This document shows, piece after piece, positions 48,128 to 57,790 of a stretch of DNA of 64,000 bases. Both the position numbers and the translations under genes were made by a program. Source of the stretch: Sarcina sp034439435 (GTDB lineage: Bacteria; Bacillota; Clostridia; Clostridiales; Clostridiaceae); assembly GCF_034439435.1 (NCBI RefSeq), contig NZ_JAPCKJ010000005.1, positions 186,001-250,000 on the forward strand, given 5' to 3'. The notes under the pieces are model-generated. The model searched no databases and was not told where the DNA came from. It saw only the letters and a list, made by a program, of their open reading frames with translations. Numbering within the stretch: position 1 is the first letter of the stretch; each line of letters begins with the position of its first letter.

Positions 48128-48219
48128 TATCCAGTTCATGAATAATAACCAATTTCTAATTGATAATGATTATCATAATTAAAGTATATATACTTTTTTA
48201 TTTTTTGTCAATAAAAATA

Positions 48220-49020
48220 TTACATTTTCTTAGATTTTTTTGCACACTTCTTCATAGCATTCATTACAGCACTTCTAAAGCCATTCTCTTCTAACTCTAA
48301 AACAGCCTCTATAGTTGTACCGCCTGGTGAACAAACATTATCTTTTAACTTAGCTGGATGCTCTCCTGTTTCTAAAACCATTTTAGCTGATCCTAATACT
48401 GATTGAGCTGCTAACTTATAAGCTTTTTCTCTACTTATTCCTTCTCTAACAGCAGCATCTGCCATAGCCTCTATAAACATGTAAACATACGCTGGTGATG
48501 ATCCACAAAGAGCTATAAATCCATGAAAATCTTTTTCGCTTAATACTTCAGCTCTTCCAAAAGCATTAAATATACTCATAACCTCTGCTAGCTCTTCTTC
48601 ACTTACTAATTCATTAGGACAAAGAGCACTCATTGCTTCACCTACTAAAGCAGGTGTATTTGGCATAGTCTTAACTATTTTAGTTTCTTTATTGAACCAC
48701 TTTTCAACATCACTTAAATTGATACCAGCAGCAATAGTAACAATAACCTTATTTAAATTTATATAGTCTCTTATTTCTTTTATTACCCTTTCATACATAT
48801 ATGGTTTAACAGCAAGAAATATTATATCGCTATTATTGCAAACTTCTTTATTATCAAGAGTTGTATTTATTCCTAAACTTTCACTTATTCTTTTCGCGCT
48901 TTCTTCTCTTGAACATGAGGCTATAATATCAGCCTTAGCAACAATACCTGATTTTAATATTCCACCAACCATGGCACTTCCCATATTCCCACAGCCTATG
49001 AATCCAATTTTCTTATTCAT
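48220..49020 (-). CDS. proC: Pyrroline-5-carboxylate reductase
   Basis: 266 residues. N-terminal Rossmann motif GFIGCGNMGSAMVGGILKSG, then AVKPYMYERV, VKTMPNTPALVGEAM and the C-terminal signature SPGGTTIEAVLELEENGFRS. It reduces pyrroline-5-carboxylate to proline using NAD(P)H. Alone in its transcript; no proA or proB is adjacent. Cytosolic decameric enzyme. Confidence 0.97.
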   Translation of the reverse strand: MNKKIGFIGCGNMGSAMVGGILKSGIVAKADIIASCSREESAKRISESLGINTTLDNKEVCNNSDIIFLAVKPYMYERVIKEIRDYINLNKVIVTIAAGINLSDVEKWFNKETKIVKTMPNTPALVGEAMSALCPNELVSEEELAEVMSIFNAFGRAEVLSEKDFHGFIALCGSSPAYVYMFIEAMADAAVREGISREKAYKLAAQSVLGSAKMVLETGEHPAKLKDNVCSPGGTTIEAVLELEENGFRSAVMNAMKKCAKKSKKM

Positions 49021-49121
49021 ATCATCTTCTCCTCTTAAAATATAATATTGTAATTATTATATACCTTTTATATTAGGCTACCAACTGTAAAATTCCATAT
49101 AAATTATTTTCTAAAATTAAA

Positions 49122-49152
49122 AAGGACACATCAAAAAATATTGATATGTCCT
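49122..49152 (-). terminator. Terminator of dnaB
   Basis: On the minus strand AGGACATATCA pairs with TGATGTGTCCT (one wobble pair), followed by TTTTTAAT. It is 8 bases past the dnaB stop. Confidence 0.75.
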
Positions 49153-49159
49153 AATTTTA

Positions 49160-50494
49160 TTAAACATCTTTATGAATGCCTTCATAATCTGCAAATTTAC
49201 TGTATTGACCAAGCCATGCAAGTTTAACAGTCCCAACTGGGCCGTTTCTCTGCTTAGCTATTATACATTCACCTACATTTTTATCTTCAGTCTCCTTGTT
49301 ATAGTACTCATCTCTATATAAGAACATAACAAGATCGGCATCCTGCTCTATTGATCCTGATTCTCTAAGGTCAGACAGCATAGGTCTGTGATCTGCTCTT
49401 TGCTCTGGAGCACGAGAAAGCTGTGATAATGCTATAACTGGACATTCCATCTCCTTTGCTATAGCTTTTATATTTCTTGAGATTTCTGATACCTCTTGTT
49501 GTCTACTTTCTCCACTACCACTCATAAGTTGAAGGTAGTCAATAAGTATAAGATCTATTCCATATTCCATTTTAAGCCTTCTGCATTTAGATCTCATTTC
49601 CATTACTGAAACCCCTGCAGTATCATCTATGTAAATTTTAGCTGATGCTAATGGTCCTGATGCTCTAGCTATGTTGTCCCAATCTTCAGGACTTAATTTA
49701 CCAGTTCTAAGACTTAACATATCAACATTTGCTTCTGAACATAATAATTTATATGCAAGCTGTTCCTTTGACATCTCCAGAGAAAATATAACTACGCTTT
49801 TTCCCTCTCTTAATGCAGCATGTTCTGCTATATTAAGAGCAAATGTAGTCTTACCCATAGATGGTCTAGCAGCAATAAGCACCATATCTCCTTTTTGGAA
49901 TCCAGATGTCATCTCGTCCAAATCTTTAAATCCAGAACCAACACCTGTAAGCTCACCTTCATTATTGAATATAGCTTCTATTTGTTCAAAGCCTCTTTCA
50001 AGAACAACACTTAATGGTTCAAAATCATTTGACGATCTCTTTTCTGATAAATCAAATATCTTCTTTTCAGCTGAATCTATAACCTTCTCAACATCATCTT
50101 GATTGTTATAGCAATTCTCTATAATTTCAGTAGAAGACTTTATAAGTCTTCTTAGCATTGCTTTTTCATCAACTATTTTTATATATGATTTTATATTAAC
50201 CGTACTAAGTACAGATGCACTTATTTCCGTTACGTAACTTATACCACCGGCTTTTTCAAGTTTATCTGTAGATTTTAAATACTCTAATAATGTTAGCTGG
50301 TCTACAGCCTGATCTCTTTGATACATTTCTATGATGCTTTGAAATATTATCTTATGAGCATCTCTATAAAATGAATCCTTGTTTAAAACTTCAGCTGCTT
50401 GTGCGATAGTAGTCCTATCTATTATCATTGCACCTAAAACAGATTGCTCTGCCTCTATACTTTGTGGCAAACTCTTCATTACTGGTGTTTCCAT
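49160..50494 (-). CDS. dnaB: Replicative DNA helicase DnaB (DnaC in Bacillus nomenclature)
   Basis: 444 residues. The N-terminal DnaB_N domain starts LPQSIEAEQSVLGAMIIDR, and the RecA-fold domain has Walker A ARPSMGKTTFALN (about 208-216), ILIDYLQLMSG (Walker B) and SQLSRAPEQRADHRPMLSDL. It unwinds DNA at the replication fork as a hexamer, loaded by the DnaD/DnaI-like pair at 28046-30039. It follows lonB-rplI-gdpP in the usual near-origin cluster. Ribosome site GAAAGGAGG. Confidence 0.97.
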   Translation of the reverse strand: METPVMKSLPQSIEAEQSVLGAMIIDRTTIAQAAEVLNKDSFYRDAHKIIFQSIIEMYQRDQAVDQLTLLEYLKSTDKLEKAGGISYVTEISASVLSTVNIKSYIKIVDEKAMLRRLIKSSTEIIENCYNNQDDVEKVIDSAEKKIFDLSEKRSSNDFEPLSVVLERGFEQIEAIFNNEGELTGVGSGFKDLDEMTSGFQKGDMVLIAARPSMGKTTFALNIAEHAALREGKSVVIFSLEMSKEQLAYKLLCSEANVDMLSLRTGKLSPEDWDNIARASGPLASAKIYIDDTAGVSVMEMRSKCRRLKMEYGIDLILIDYLQLMSGSGESRQQEVSEISRNIKAIAKEMECPVIALSQLSRAPEQRADHRPMLSDLRESGSIEQDADLVMFLYRDEYYNKETEDKNVGECIIAKQRNGPVGTVKLAWLGQYSKFADYEGIHKDV

Positions 50495-50849
50495 TAATCC
50501 TAGTTTTCCTCCTTTCCTTCAAAATAAAATTTCTAATATTATTAAAAATTTTTAGATAATTTAATACTTCTAAAAAAATCTTCTTAATTTAATTTCTTAT
50601 ATAAATTTTTATAATCACCAAATTCATACTATACCATAAAGTATTCTATAAATCCAATTTAATATAATGCTTTTTTCTTAATTCTAACCTATTTAAAACA
50701 ATATAAATCATGCATTATCTTAATTTAAAAAAATTAAAATAATATATATAATAAATTAAATTTTTTGAAAAAACTATAAAATTATTTTCCTTATTATGCT
50801 TTTAATAATTACATTTAAAAAGCCTAGAGTAACTCTCTAGGCTTCTTTA
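50495..50849. other. AT-rich intergenic region between dnaB and lonB
   Basis: 355 bases, mostly A/T with short homopolymer runs. The only defined feature is the lonB terminator at 50820-50844. I find no gene or known RNA. Confidence 0.5.
50820..50844 (-). terminator. Terminator of lonB
   Basis: AAGCCTAGAG pairs with CTCTAGGCTT (50820-50829 with 50835-50844). On the minus strand TTTTTAAA follows. Confidence 0.8.
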
Positions 50850-52748
50850 TTAATTAAATGCTATATCCATAAGCTCTTCAATAGAACTTATAGCTCTAAC
50901 TTCTATATCTTCTAACCCTTTAGGGATTTCATTTTCATTATCTTTAGGAACAGTTACTAACTTTATTCCTTTTCTTCTAGCTCCGTATATCTTTTCAAAT
51001 ATACCTCCAACCGGTTTAATTTTTCCTCTTAAAGAGATTTCTCCAGTTATAGCTAAATCTTGTCTTATTGGCTTTTCTAATAAAGCACTCATTACACATA
51101 TTGTTATAGCCGCTCCTGCAGAAGGACCATCAATTTTTCCTCCTCCAATTACGTTAACATGTATATCATAATCATGTATGTCTTTATCTGTAAACTTTCT
51201 TATTACAGATGCAGCATTAAATACTGAATCCTTAGCCATTGAACCTGCAGTATCATTGAATCTTATTCTTCCAGCACCTTTTTTCTTAGCTTTGAAAGCA
51301 GTAGCTTCAATCTCTATTGTTGATCCTAAGAATCCTAAAACACCAAGACCGTAAACATGACCAATTTCTCCACTATCTAGATTTTCTAATCTTTCATAAG
51401 GAGTAAATCTTCCTATGCTAACAACCTCATTTAAATCTTTTAATGTTATTGTTAAATTCTCTGGAACTTCTCCTTCTAATCCATATATAGCGTGGCCATA
51501 AGCATCAGCTAATATATTAACAGCTCTTCTACCCTCTATAGTATAAGATGCTATTTTCTTTTCTAAGCCATCTTCAAGTTTAACATTAAGCTTTTCAGCT
51601 GCATTTAAAACTATCTTTTCAATATCCTTTGATGATAATGGTTCAAAGTAAACTTCTGTACATCTTGAACGTAAAGCAGGATTAATTTCTCCTGGTTCTC
51701 TTGTTGTTGCTCCAATTAGAACAAAGTCTGCTGGTGCTCCTTTATCAAAAAGATATTTTATATACTTAGGTGTGTTTTCATCGTCTGGATCATAGTAAGA
51801 TGATGAGAATTCAACTCTCTTATCTTCTAAAACTTTTAAAAGTTTATTTTGAAGTATTTCATCTAATTCTCCAATTTCATCAATGAATAATATACCACCA
51901 TGAGCCTCAGTAACTAAACCTGGTTTTGGCTCTGGTACTCCTATTTCAGCTAAATCTCTTTTACTACCTTGATAGATAGGATCATGAACTGAACCTAGAA
52001 GTGGGTTTGTAATCTCTCTTGGATCCCATCTTAAAGTTGTACCATTGACCTCTATAAAGTTTGATTTATCATCAAATGGAGTTGACTTTAATTTCTTCGC
52101 TGTCTCTAAAGCAATTCTCGCAGCTGTTGTTTTACCAACCCCTGGAGGTCCATAAAGAATTATATGTTGAGGATATGGTGAAGCAAGTTTTGAAAGAAGT
52201 GATTTAACAGCTCTTTCTTGCCCTACAACTTCCTCAAATGAATCAGGTCTTAGTAAAGACATTATATTCTTATTTGGAACTCTTTCATCTAACTCTTCAA
52301 GTTCCTCAAGTTTCTTCTCTGTCTTACCATTTTCAGGACCTTTTTTCTTTTTCATTATGTTTACTCTAAGCTCATCAACATACTTTTCTTGCTTTTCCAT
52401 TAAGAATTGTTCAACTTCTTTTTCTATTTTGTTTTGAACATATCTTCTAGCAATAGCATCTGATATCATAGCACAAACATCTTCTAAAGCTTCATTTATA
52501 TTTTCTTCAGTTGGAATTTCACTTAATCCCTTTCCTTCAGAAACAATTTTACTTAATCCATAAAGTTTTTCATAAGGATTAGTTGAATTTATATACTCTT
52601 GTATTTTAAATCTTATAACTCTCGCTCTAAATGCACCTTCATCTAATATGTTATTTATTATATCTTTTAGTGCTTCAACTTGAGATTCTACTCCTAGTTC
52701 GCTATTCATAACATCTTGTAGAACCTCTAATTCTTTAATTGATTTCAA
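50850..52748 (-). CDS. lonB: ATP-dependent protease LonB
   Basis: 632 residues. A helical N-terminal region (about 1-165, no LON substrate domain) precedes an AAA+ domain with Walker A YGPPGVGKTTAARIAL and Walker B GGILFIDEIGELD. The Lon protease domain at the C-terminus has catalytic Ser in GGGKIDGPSAGAA and catalytic Lys in IKPVGGIFEKIYGA. LonB is expressed in forespores under sigma-F in Bacillus and degrades regulators. TTG start at 52748 with a strong AGGAGG 8 bases upstream. It follows rplI. Confidence 0.95.
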   Translation of the reverse strand: MKSIKELEVLQDVMNSELGVESQVEALKDIINNILDEGAFRARVIRFKIQEYINSTNPYEKLYGLSKIVSEGKGLSEIPTEENINEALEDVCAMISDAIARRYVQNKIEKEVEQFLMEKQEKYVDELRVNIMKKKKGPENGKTEKKLEELEELDERVPNKNIMSLLRPDSFEEVVGQERAVKSLLSKLASPYPQHIILYGPPGVGKTTAARIALETAKKLKSTPFDDKSNFIEVNGTTLRWDPREITNPLLGSVHDPIYQGSKRDLAEIGVPEPKPGLVTEAHGGILFIDEIGELDEILQNKLLKVLEDKRVEFSSSYYDPDDENTPKYIKYLFDKGAPADFVLIGATTREPGEINPALRSRCTEVYFEPLSSKDIEKIVLNAAEKLNVKLEDGLEKKIASYTIEGRRAVNILADAYGHAIYGLEGEVPENLTITLKDLNEVVSIGRFTPYERLENLDSGEIGHVYGLGVLGFLGSTIEIEATAFKAKKKGAGRIRFNDTAGSMAKDSVFNAASVIRKFTDKDIHDYDIHVNVIGGGKIDGPSAGAAITICVMSALLEKPIRQDLAITGEISLRGKIKPVGGIFEKIYGARRKGIKLVTVPKDNENEIPKGLEDIEVRAISSIEELMDIAFN

Positions 52749-52763
52749 AATAGAATCCTCCTC

Positions 52764-53210
52764 TTATTGAACAGGAACAACCATAACCTTCATTTTTGTT
52801 GAAACTTCTGGATATAGTTTAACTTCTATGTTGTAAGTTCCTGCAATTTTTATTGTATCCATAACTATTTTCTTCTTATCAACTTCTACATTAAATTGTT
52901 TTTTGATAAGTCCAGCTACATCTTTGCTTGTTATAGCTCCAAATAATTTTCCATTATCTCCAGACTTACCTTCGATTTTTATTACTTTATCTTTTAAATC
53001 AGCAGCTAAAGCCTGAGCAGCTTCTAATTCAGCTAATTTTTGTCTTCTTTCATTTTCTTTTTTATTATTTAATATGTGAAGATTGTTATCTGTAGCTTCT
53101 TGAGCTAATTTTTTTGGAAATAAAAAGTTTCTTGCATATCCATCTGATGCATTTATAACATCACCTTTTTTACCTAATTTTTTAACATCTTGAAGTAATA
53201 TTACTTTCAT
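52764..53210 (-). CDS. rplI: 50S ribosomal protein L9
   Basis: 148 residues. N-terminal 23S rRNA-binding domain MKVILLQDVKKLGKKGDVIN, then the long connecting helix (rich in K/E/A from about 45-75) and the C-terminal domain. The frame starts 3 codons earlier at a GTG (53219) inside the gdpP coding end, but the ATG at 53210 gives the universal L9 start and has AAGGTGA. gdpP-rplI overlap by stop/start adjacency (2 bases). Confidence 0.97.
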   Translation of the reverse strand: MKVILLQDVKKLGKKGDVINASDGYARNFLFPKKLAQEATDNNLHILNNKKENERRQKLAELEAAQALAADLKDKVIKIEGKSGDNGKLFGAITSKDVAGLIKKQFNVEVDKKKIVMDTIKIAGTYNIEVKLYPEVSTKMKVMVVPVQ

Positions 53211-53211
53211 T

Positions 53212-55170
53212 TTATTCACCTTCCCTTGAGTTTTTTACAATAGCTTCTTTAATTTTTTCTATAGCCTCTTCAACGGTAGTATTCTTAAGTTTAGCACCAG
53301 CCATAGTCATATGACCACCTCCGCCTAACTCTTCAAGCACTACCTGAACATTAATATCACCTAAAGATCTTGCACTTATGGCAACATCTTCTCCTAATTT
53401 TATTAAAACAAATGAAGCTTGTATTCCAGTAATATTTAAAAGCTCATCTGCAGCCTGAGCAGCTACAACAGTATCTGTAATATTATCTGGACAAGTTGCT
53501 ATTGCTATTTTATTTTCTACCTTTGCAGATTTTATTATTTCTGCTTTTGCTAGATAATTTTCTAAATTGTTACTAAATATCTTTTTAATCTCTACTGTGT
53601 CAGCACCTAATCTTCTTAAGAATGAAGCTGCTTCAAAAGTTCTTACTCCTGTTTTAAAAGAGAAATTCTTAGTATCTATATATATTCCAGCTAAAAGACC
53701 TTCTGCTTCAATTCTATTTAATTTAGGTTTTTCTAGCATATATTGAACCATTTCAGTAACAAGTTCTGATGTAGATGAAGCATATACCTCAATATAATTT
53801 AATAATGCACCTTTAATATCCTCTGGACTTCTTCTATGATGGTCTATTACAACTACTCTCTCAATAAGTTCTGTGAGCTCTCTGTCCAATACATAGTTTG
53901 CACTATTAACATCTAATATTATTAGTAAAGTATTGTCATCTATATTCTTTTTTGCTTCTTCAGTAGATATAAATAGTTTACTATATTCTTCTTTTTCTTT
54001 AACCTTTTCTAAGAAAAATTCTATAGCATTAGTATCTTTTTCTAATACTATATTAACATTTTTTCCTAACTTCTTCACTACTGATGCTAAACCAAATGAA
54101 GCACCAAAACAATCCATATCAGGATTCTTATGTCCCATTATATAAACAGTACTACTTTCATAAACAAGTTCTTTTAATACATGAGCTACAACTCTAGCCT
54201 TAACTCTTGTTCTCTTTTCAAGCTCTTTAGCATTTCCACCAAAAAACTCAATCTTTTTACCTGATTTAATAACTGCTTGATCTCCACCTCTTCCTAAGGC
54301 TAGTTCTTTAGCTTTTGTAGCATCATCTTGGTTTTGCGCTGGAGTTTCTCCACCTCTACCAACACCAATACTTAATGTGACTTCTATTTCATTTCCTAAG
54401 TTAATTTCTCTTATAGTATCTAGTATATCAAACTTTTTAGAAATTTCCTTACCAATAATAGAATCATCTACAGATAAAATATATTTACTGCTGTCATATT
54501 TTTTTATCATAGCATTTAATGAATTTCCATAGTTATTTATGGTTCTTTCTATCTCTGCTATAAGTAGTGGTTTTTTATCATCATCTATTGTTTTTAAGAC
54601 CTCGCTAAAGTTATCAACTTCTAAAAGCATTATACTTTCTTTAGTAGCCTTCCTTAGATAAGTAACATCATTAAAGAAAACTAAAAAGAATTTATCTCCT
54701 GATTCATCTAATTTTAAACTTTCACTGTAGACTTCGTAAATATTACTCTTTATTTTGATATTTTGAGAATTTTCTTTTCCTGTTCTAATTACCTTATCTA
54801 AAGCAATTCCTTTTATAACAGATACTAAATTCGACTCTAATAAATCATCATTATTTATAAGTTTGCTAAACTTGTGATTATACCATATTATTTCCCCAGT
54901 AGAATTTAATATGGTTAAAGGAAAAATCAAATTAAAAATATTATCTTTAACTTTTCCATCCACATCTCTATATAGTTTATCTATCTTTTCCTCTTCATCT
55001 TTTTCTTCTCTTAGGAAATTAGAAATTTTATAAATTAAATAAACTATGTATATAAAAGATATTAACAAAGCTACAATTTTTAAATTTAAATTCCAGAATA
55101 CTAAGCACATTAAAACTACAAACGCAAAGTACGCTAAAAATTTATTATAATCTTCCAATATTGATTTCAT
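53212..55170 (-). CDS. gdpP: Cyclic-di-AMP phosphodiesterase GdpP (YybT family)
   Basis: 652 residues. Two N-terminal membrane helices (about 10-55), a degenerate heme-binding PAS domain (about 80-160), a GGDEF-like domain with degenerate signature (about 170-300), then DHH/DHHA1 phosphodiesterase: MGHKNPDMDCFGASFG and VVIDHHRRSPED, with GGGGHMTMAGAKL at the end. It hydrolyses c-di-AMP and helps control potassium/osmotic balance and beta-lactam tolerance. Operon yybS-gdpP-rplI-lonB, as in Bacillus. Confidence 0.95.
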   Translation of the reverse strand: MKSILEDYNKFLAYFAFVVLMCLVFWNLNLKIVALLISFIYIVYLIYKISNFLREEKDEEEKIDKLYRDVDGKVKDNIFNLIFPLTILNSTGEIIWYNHKFSKLINNDDLLESNLVSVIKGIALDKVIRTGKENSQNIKIKSNIYEVYSESLKLDESGDKFFLVFFNDVTYLRKATKESIMLLEVDNFSEVLKTIDDDKKPLLIAEIERTINNYGNSLNAMIKKYDSSKYILSVDDSIIGKEISKKFDILDTIREINLGNEIEVTLSIGVGRGGETPAQNQDDATKAKELALGRGGDQAVIKSGKKIEFFGGNAKELEKRTRVKARVVAHVLKELVYESSTVYIMGHKNPDMDCFGASFGLASVVKKLGKNVNIVLEKDTNAIEFFLEKVKEKEEYSKLFISTEEAKKNIDDNTLLIILDVNSANYVLDRELTELIERVVVIDHHRRSPEDIKGALLNYIEVYASSTSELVTEMVQYMLEKPKLNRIEAEGLLAGIYIDTKNFSFKTGVRTFEAASFLRRLGADTVEIKKIFSNNLENYLAKAEIIKSAKVENKIAIATCPDNITDTVVAAQAADELLNITGIQASFVLIKLGEDVAISARSLGDINVQVVLEELGGGGHMTMAGAKLKNTTVEEAIEKIKEAIVKNSREGE

Positions 55171-55202
55171 TTTAACAGCCCCTTACTAAATATAATCATT
55201 AG

Positions 55203-56198
55203 TTATTGCAATTTCTTTTTTAGTTTCTCCTTAATGTAACTTCCTAAACTATTTGGATCTACACCTCTTATGTCGACTAAAACATCAATTATTCCTAATA
55301 AAGCGAATAATGTTGGCATTGAAGTAACTAATAATATACTCATAAAAACTATTAAAACATTATTAAATTTTAATTTATATTTTAATAAATTTGAAATTAC
55401 AGCTAATCCTTGAACAAGAAGCATCATAAATAATAAATTAAGAGTAACTAAGTATATTCCTTTATTACTTATTACACCTTTACTTACTAAGTATATAATT
55501 ATCATATTTATTAAAACAACAACTGCAATAAGCAGTGGATTAAAGAACCATTTTGAAAATGGTGGTAGACTATTTAACTTAAATCCTAAACTATTGATAA
55601 TTGCCTTACCAACAACGTAACTTAAAAATGCTCTTAATATTATAAGTGTTACTACAGCTATAGGAAGCATAGTAATTATAAAATTAGCATCTACAGATTT
55701 CATAAATTCTATCATTTGTGCATTAGCTGGTGTAGTACCTACCATCTGTTCACTCATCTTAGCAGCTTCATTAAATACCTTTGCTAATTCATTTACGAAC
55801 TGATTAAAAGTAACTCCTGTAAAAACAGAAAACATTAATCCTATTTCTACTATTACACCAACTGTATTAGCAAAAATTAAATAAACAAAGGATTTTACTC
55901 CAGAAAACTTCTTCTTAACACAGTTTCCTAAAACTAACCCTATAATTCCATTTGTTATTATCGATTGAACTCCATATATTGGCCCCATAAAAAATCCAAT
56001 TAAAACTCCACTAATAATAACAGAACAAATAGAGGTTTTAAGATTATACTTTAAATATAGTAAAGCTATAGGAATTGGAACTGCAAAGGCTATTATTTGA
56101 CCTATGCCTGGCAAACTAGTAAGCATCATTAACACAAATGTTATTGCTGACATAATTCCAGCTTCCACTATAGATTTACTCCTAAACTTTTGTTCCAT
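55203..56198 (-). CDS. YybS family membrane protein (DUF2232)
   Basis: 331 residues with eight hydrophobic segments. Starts MEQKFRSKSIVEAGIMSAIT and shows repeated LYLKYNLKTSICSVIISGVL and FFMGPIYGVQSIITNGIIGL, in the pattern of DUF2232 and substrate-binding S-like membrane units. Function unknown; always beside gdpP/rplI. The ORF extends to a TTG at 56210, but the ATG at 56198 follows GGAGG by 5 bases and is preferred. Confidence 0.85.
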   Translation of the reverse strand: MEQKFRSKSIVEAGIMSAITFVLMMLTSLPGIGQIIAFAVPIPIALLYLKYNLKTSICSVIISGVLIGFFMGPIYGVQSIITNGIIGLVLGNCVKKKFSGVKSFVYLIFANTVGVIVEIGLMFSVFTGVTFNQFVNELAKVFNEAAKMSEQMVGTTPANAQMIEFMKSVDANFIITMLPIAVVTLIILRAFLSYVVGKAIINSLGFKLNSLPPFSKWFFNPLLIAVVVLINMIIIYLVSKGVISNKGIYLVTLNLLFMMLLVQGLAVISNLLKYKLKFNNVLIVFMSILLVTSMPTLFALLGIIDVLVDIRGVDPNSLGSYIKEKLKKKLQ

Positions 56199-56215
56199 AT
56201 GTTCCTCCAAATAGA

Positions 56216-56533
56216 TTATCTTCTTTCTTTTAAGTGGTTAAATAATTTAGTTAAATTACCTCCTTGTTTCTCTAGATTATCTTCTTCAACTATACCAATT
56301 TTTAAACTTTTTTTCATTGTCTCATCTACTTCTATTGCAGAATGACCTAATTTATCTGCCAAAATGTATAGTAAAATCATTAGAGATGCTATGCAATTTA
56401 CTATAGCATCCTTTGCTACATTACTTCCCTTTGTTAAAAGAGTAAATAACTCTCCTAATATACAGATAATTTGAGCTTTTATCTCTTCAATAACCTTTAT
56501 ATCTCCCATAATATTAAAATTATCTTTCTTCAT
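56216..56533 (-). CDS. MazG-like family protein
   Basis: 105 residues, all-helical. The MazG-like core is seen in IMGDIKVIEEIKAQIICILG, then ELFTLLTKG and ASLMILLYILADKLG. Acidic residues for Mg-NTP binding are few, so it may be structural. A long upstream frame (to 56599) has no ribosome site; the ATG at 56533 has GGAGGGG. It lies directly before yybS in a clostridial arrangement. Confidence 0.75.
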   Translation of the reverse strand: MKKDNFNIMGDIKVIEEIKAQIICILGELFTLLTKGSNVAKDAIVNCIASLMILLYILADKLGHSAIEVDETMKKSLKIGIVEEDNLEKQGGNLTKLFNHLKERR

Positions 56534-56603
56534 AGTCCCCTCCCAATTATACCCTTTATTATATACCTTTATTTTATTTATTTTTATAGTCTTATGCAAT
56601 AAA

Positions 56604-56870
56604 ATGAGACTTGATTCAAAGGAGCCTTTGGCGAACTGTGAATCTTAGTCGAATTTATCTAGGAATTTATCAATTCTTAGTGATAGAAGCTAGAACTTTA
56701 GAATTGGTTAATTATCAGATAAAATGAATCTTAGTCGAATTTACCCTAGGAGCATAGCAATTCTTAGCGACAGCTTTAGGCTGGAACTTTAGAATTGATA
56801 GCTATTAGGCAAAGTGAGACTTGATTCAGAGATTATTTTAGCTAACTCTGAGTTTTAGCAGAATTTATAT
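56604..56870. repeat. Imperfect tandem repeat with internal hairpins
   Basis: GAATCTTAGTCGAATTTA occurs at 56640-56657 and again at 56726-56743 (86-base period). Each copy is followed by CAATTCTTA ... TTTAGAATTG (56671-56706 and 56758-56797), which pair as a hairpin with an internal AGC...GCT. Related ends TGAGACTTGATTC flank both sides (56605-56617 and 56815-56827). Looks like a family of structured intergenic repeats. Confidence 0.75.
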
Positions 56871-56913
56871 TAAAGTGTACACTTCAATACGGAAACTTGT
56901 ACACTTTAATATA
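56866..56913. repeat. 16-bp perfect stem-loop
   Basis: TATATTAAAGTGTACA pairs exactly with TGTACACTTTAATATA (56866-56881 with 56898-56913) around a 16-base loop. No T-run follows on either strand, so it is probably part of an RNA or a mobile repeat rather than a simple terminator. Confidence 0.75.
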
Positions 56914-57014
56914 CTTACCACATTAAACAAAAAAAATTTTAATTTATATAATAAAAAAAGTTTAATAAGGTGTTTCAATCAATCTATATAATACAAGTTT
57001 AATTATATAATAAA

Positions 57015-57041
57015 AAAACCCCTGAAAATATCAGGGGTTTT
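57015..57041 (-). terminator. Terminator of the rpsF-ssb-rpsR operon
   Basis: AAAACCCCTGA pairs with TCAGGGGTTTT (57015-57025 with 57031-57041), followed on the minus strand by TTTTTTTATT. Confidence 0.9.
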
Positions 57042-57048
57042 GTAACCA

Positions 57049-57294
57049 TTACTCAGTTGTGAATGGTAATAATGCGATATTTCTTGATCTCTTGATAGCA
57101 TCTGTTAATTGTCTTTGATGCTTAGCACAAGTTCCAGAAATTCTTCTTGGTAATATTTTACCTCTTTCTGTGATGTATTTCTTTAATTTAGATACATCTT
57201 TGTAATCTATTGATTCAGCTTTATCAACGCAGAATATGCAAACTTTTTTTCTTGCTCTTCTGAATTTTCCGCCTCTTTTTACGTTGTTATTCAT
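57049..57294 (-). CDS. rpsR: 30S ribosomal protein S18
   Basis: 81 residues. CIFCVDKAESIDYKDVSKLK, then GKILPRRISGTCAKHQRQLT with basic C-terminus. Binds S6 in the 30S platform. The frame opens one codon earlier at a GTG; the ATG at 57294 has AAGGAGGG 8 bases upstream. Last gene of the rpsF-ssb-rpsR operon. Confidence 0.98.
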   Translation of the reverse strand: MNNNVKRGGKFRRARKKVCIFCVDKAESIDYKDVSKLKKYITERGKILPRRISGTCAKHQRQLTDAIKRSRNIALLPFTTE

Positions 57295-57324
57295 CACTAT
57301 TTCCCTCCTTACCTAAAATCTGAA

Positions 57325-57777
57325 TTAGAATGGAATATCTCCATCATCAATTGGTGTCATGTCATCATTACTATTGAATGATGAATCACTAAATGAATTG
57401 TCTGGCATACCGAAAGAACCACCGAAATCATTTCCTTGGTTAAAACCTGAGTTTCCTCTTGCTCCACCATTTCCTGAGTCGATGAAATCAAAACCTTCAA
57501 CAACTACGTCAGTAGTATATCTTCTAGTTCCGTCTTGAGCTTCATAGCTACCAGTTCTGATATTTCCTGAGATAGCCAATTGTCTACCTTTAGTTATATA
57601 CTGAGCTATGGTCTCACCAGTTTTTCCAAAAGCGATGCAACTAATAAAATCAGCCTCATCTTTTTTGAATTGTCTATTTACAGCTAGTGTAAATCTTGCA
57701 ACTGCCGTACCACTACCTGCAGCAAATCTAAGCTCTGGATCTTTAGTAAGTCTACCAATTAAAACTACTTTATTCAT
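57325..57777 (-). CDS. ssb: Single-stranded DNA-binding protein
   Basis: 150 residues. OB fold starting MNKVVLIGRLTKDPELRFAA with AVNRQFKKDEADFISC and WxG-free GRTG-like core, a Gly/Asn/Phe-rich linker (about 108-135) and the acidic C-terminal tip DDGDIPF that recruits partner proteins. It coats ssDNA during replication and repair. It sits between rpsF and rpsR in the conserved operon. Confidence 0.98.
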   Translation of the reverse strand: MNKVVLIGRLTKDPELRFAAGSGTAVARFTLAVNRQFKKDEADFISCIAFGKTGETIAQYITKGRQLAISGNIRTGSYEAQDGTRRYTTDVVVEGFDFIDSGNGGARGNSGFNQGNDFGGSFGMPDNSFSDSSFNSNDDMTPIDDGDIPF

Positions 57778-57790
57778 TTACGATCACCTC

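Larger units (their letters stand above)
47793..48219. other. Upstream region of the PTS operon, terminator and short repeat
   Basis: 427 bases. It has the PTS promoter region with a small dyad ACTAG-AAAA-CTAGT around 47834, an AT-rich stretch, the terminator of proC (48042-48070) and a TGTTTG-type microsatellite (48086-48127). No gene seen. Confidence 0.55.
56534..57048. other. Intergenic region rich in structured repeats
   Basis: 515 bases without a gene. The first 280 bases carry an imperfect tandem repeat (56604-56870) and a perfect 16-bp stem-loop (56866-56913); the remainder is AT-rich and ends with the rpsR terminator (57015-57041). Confidence 0.7.
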
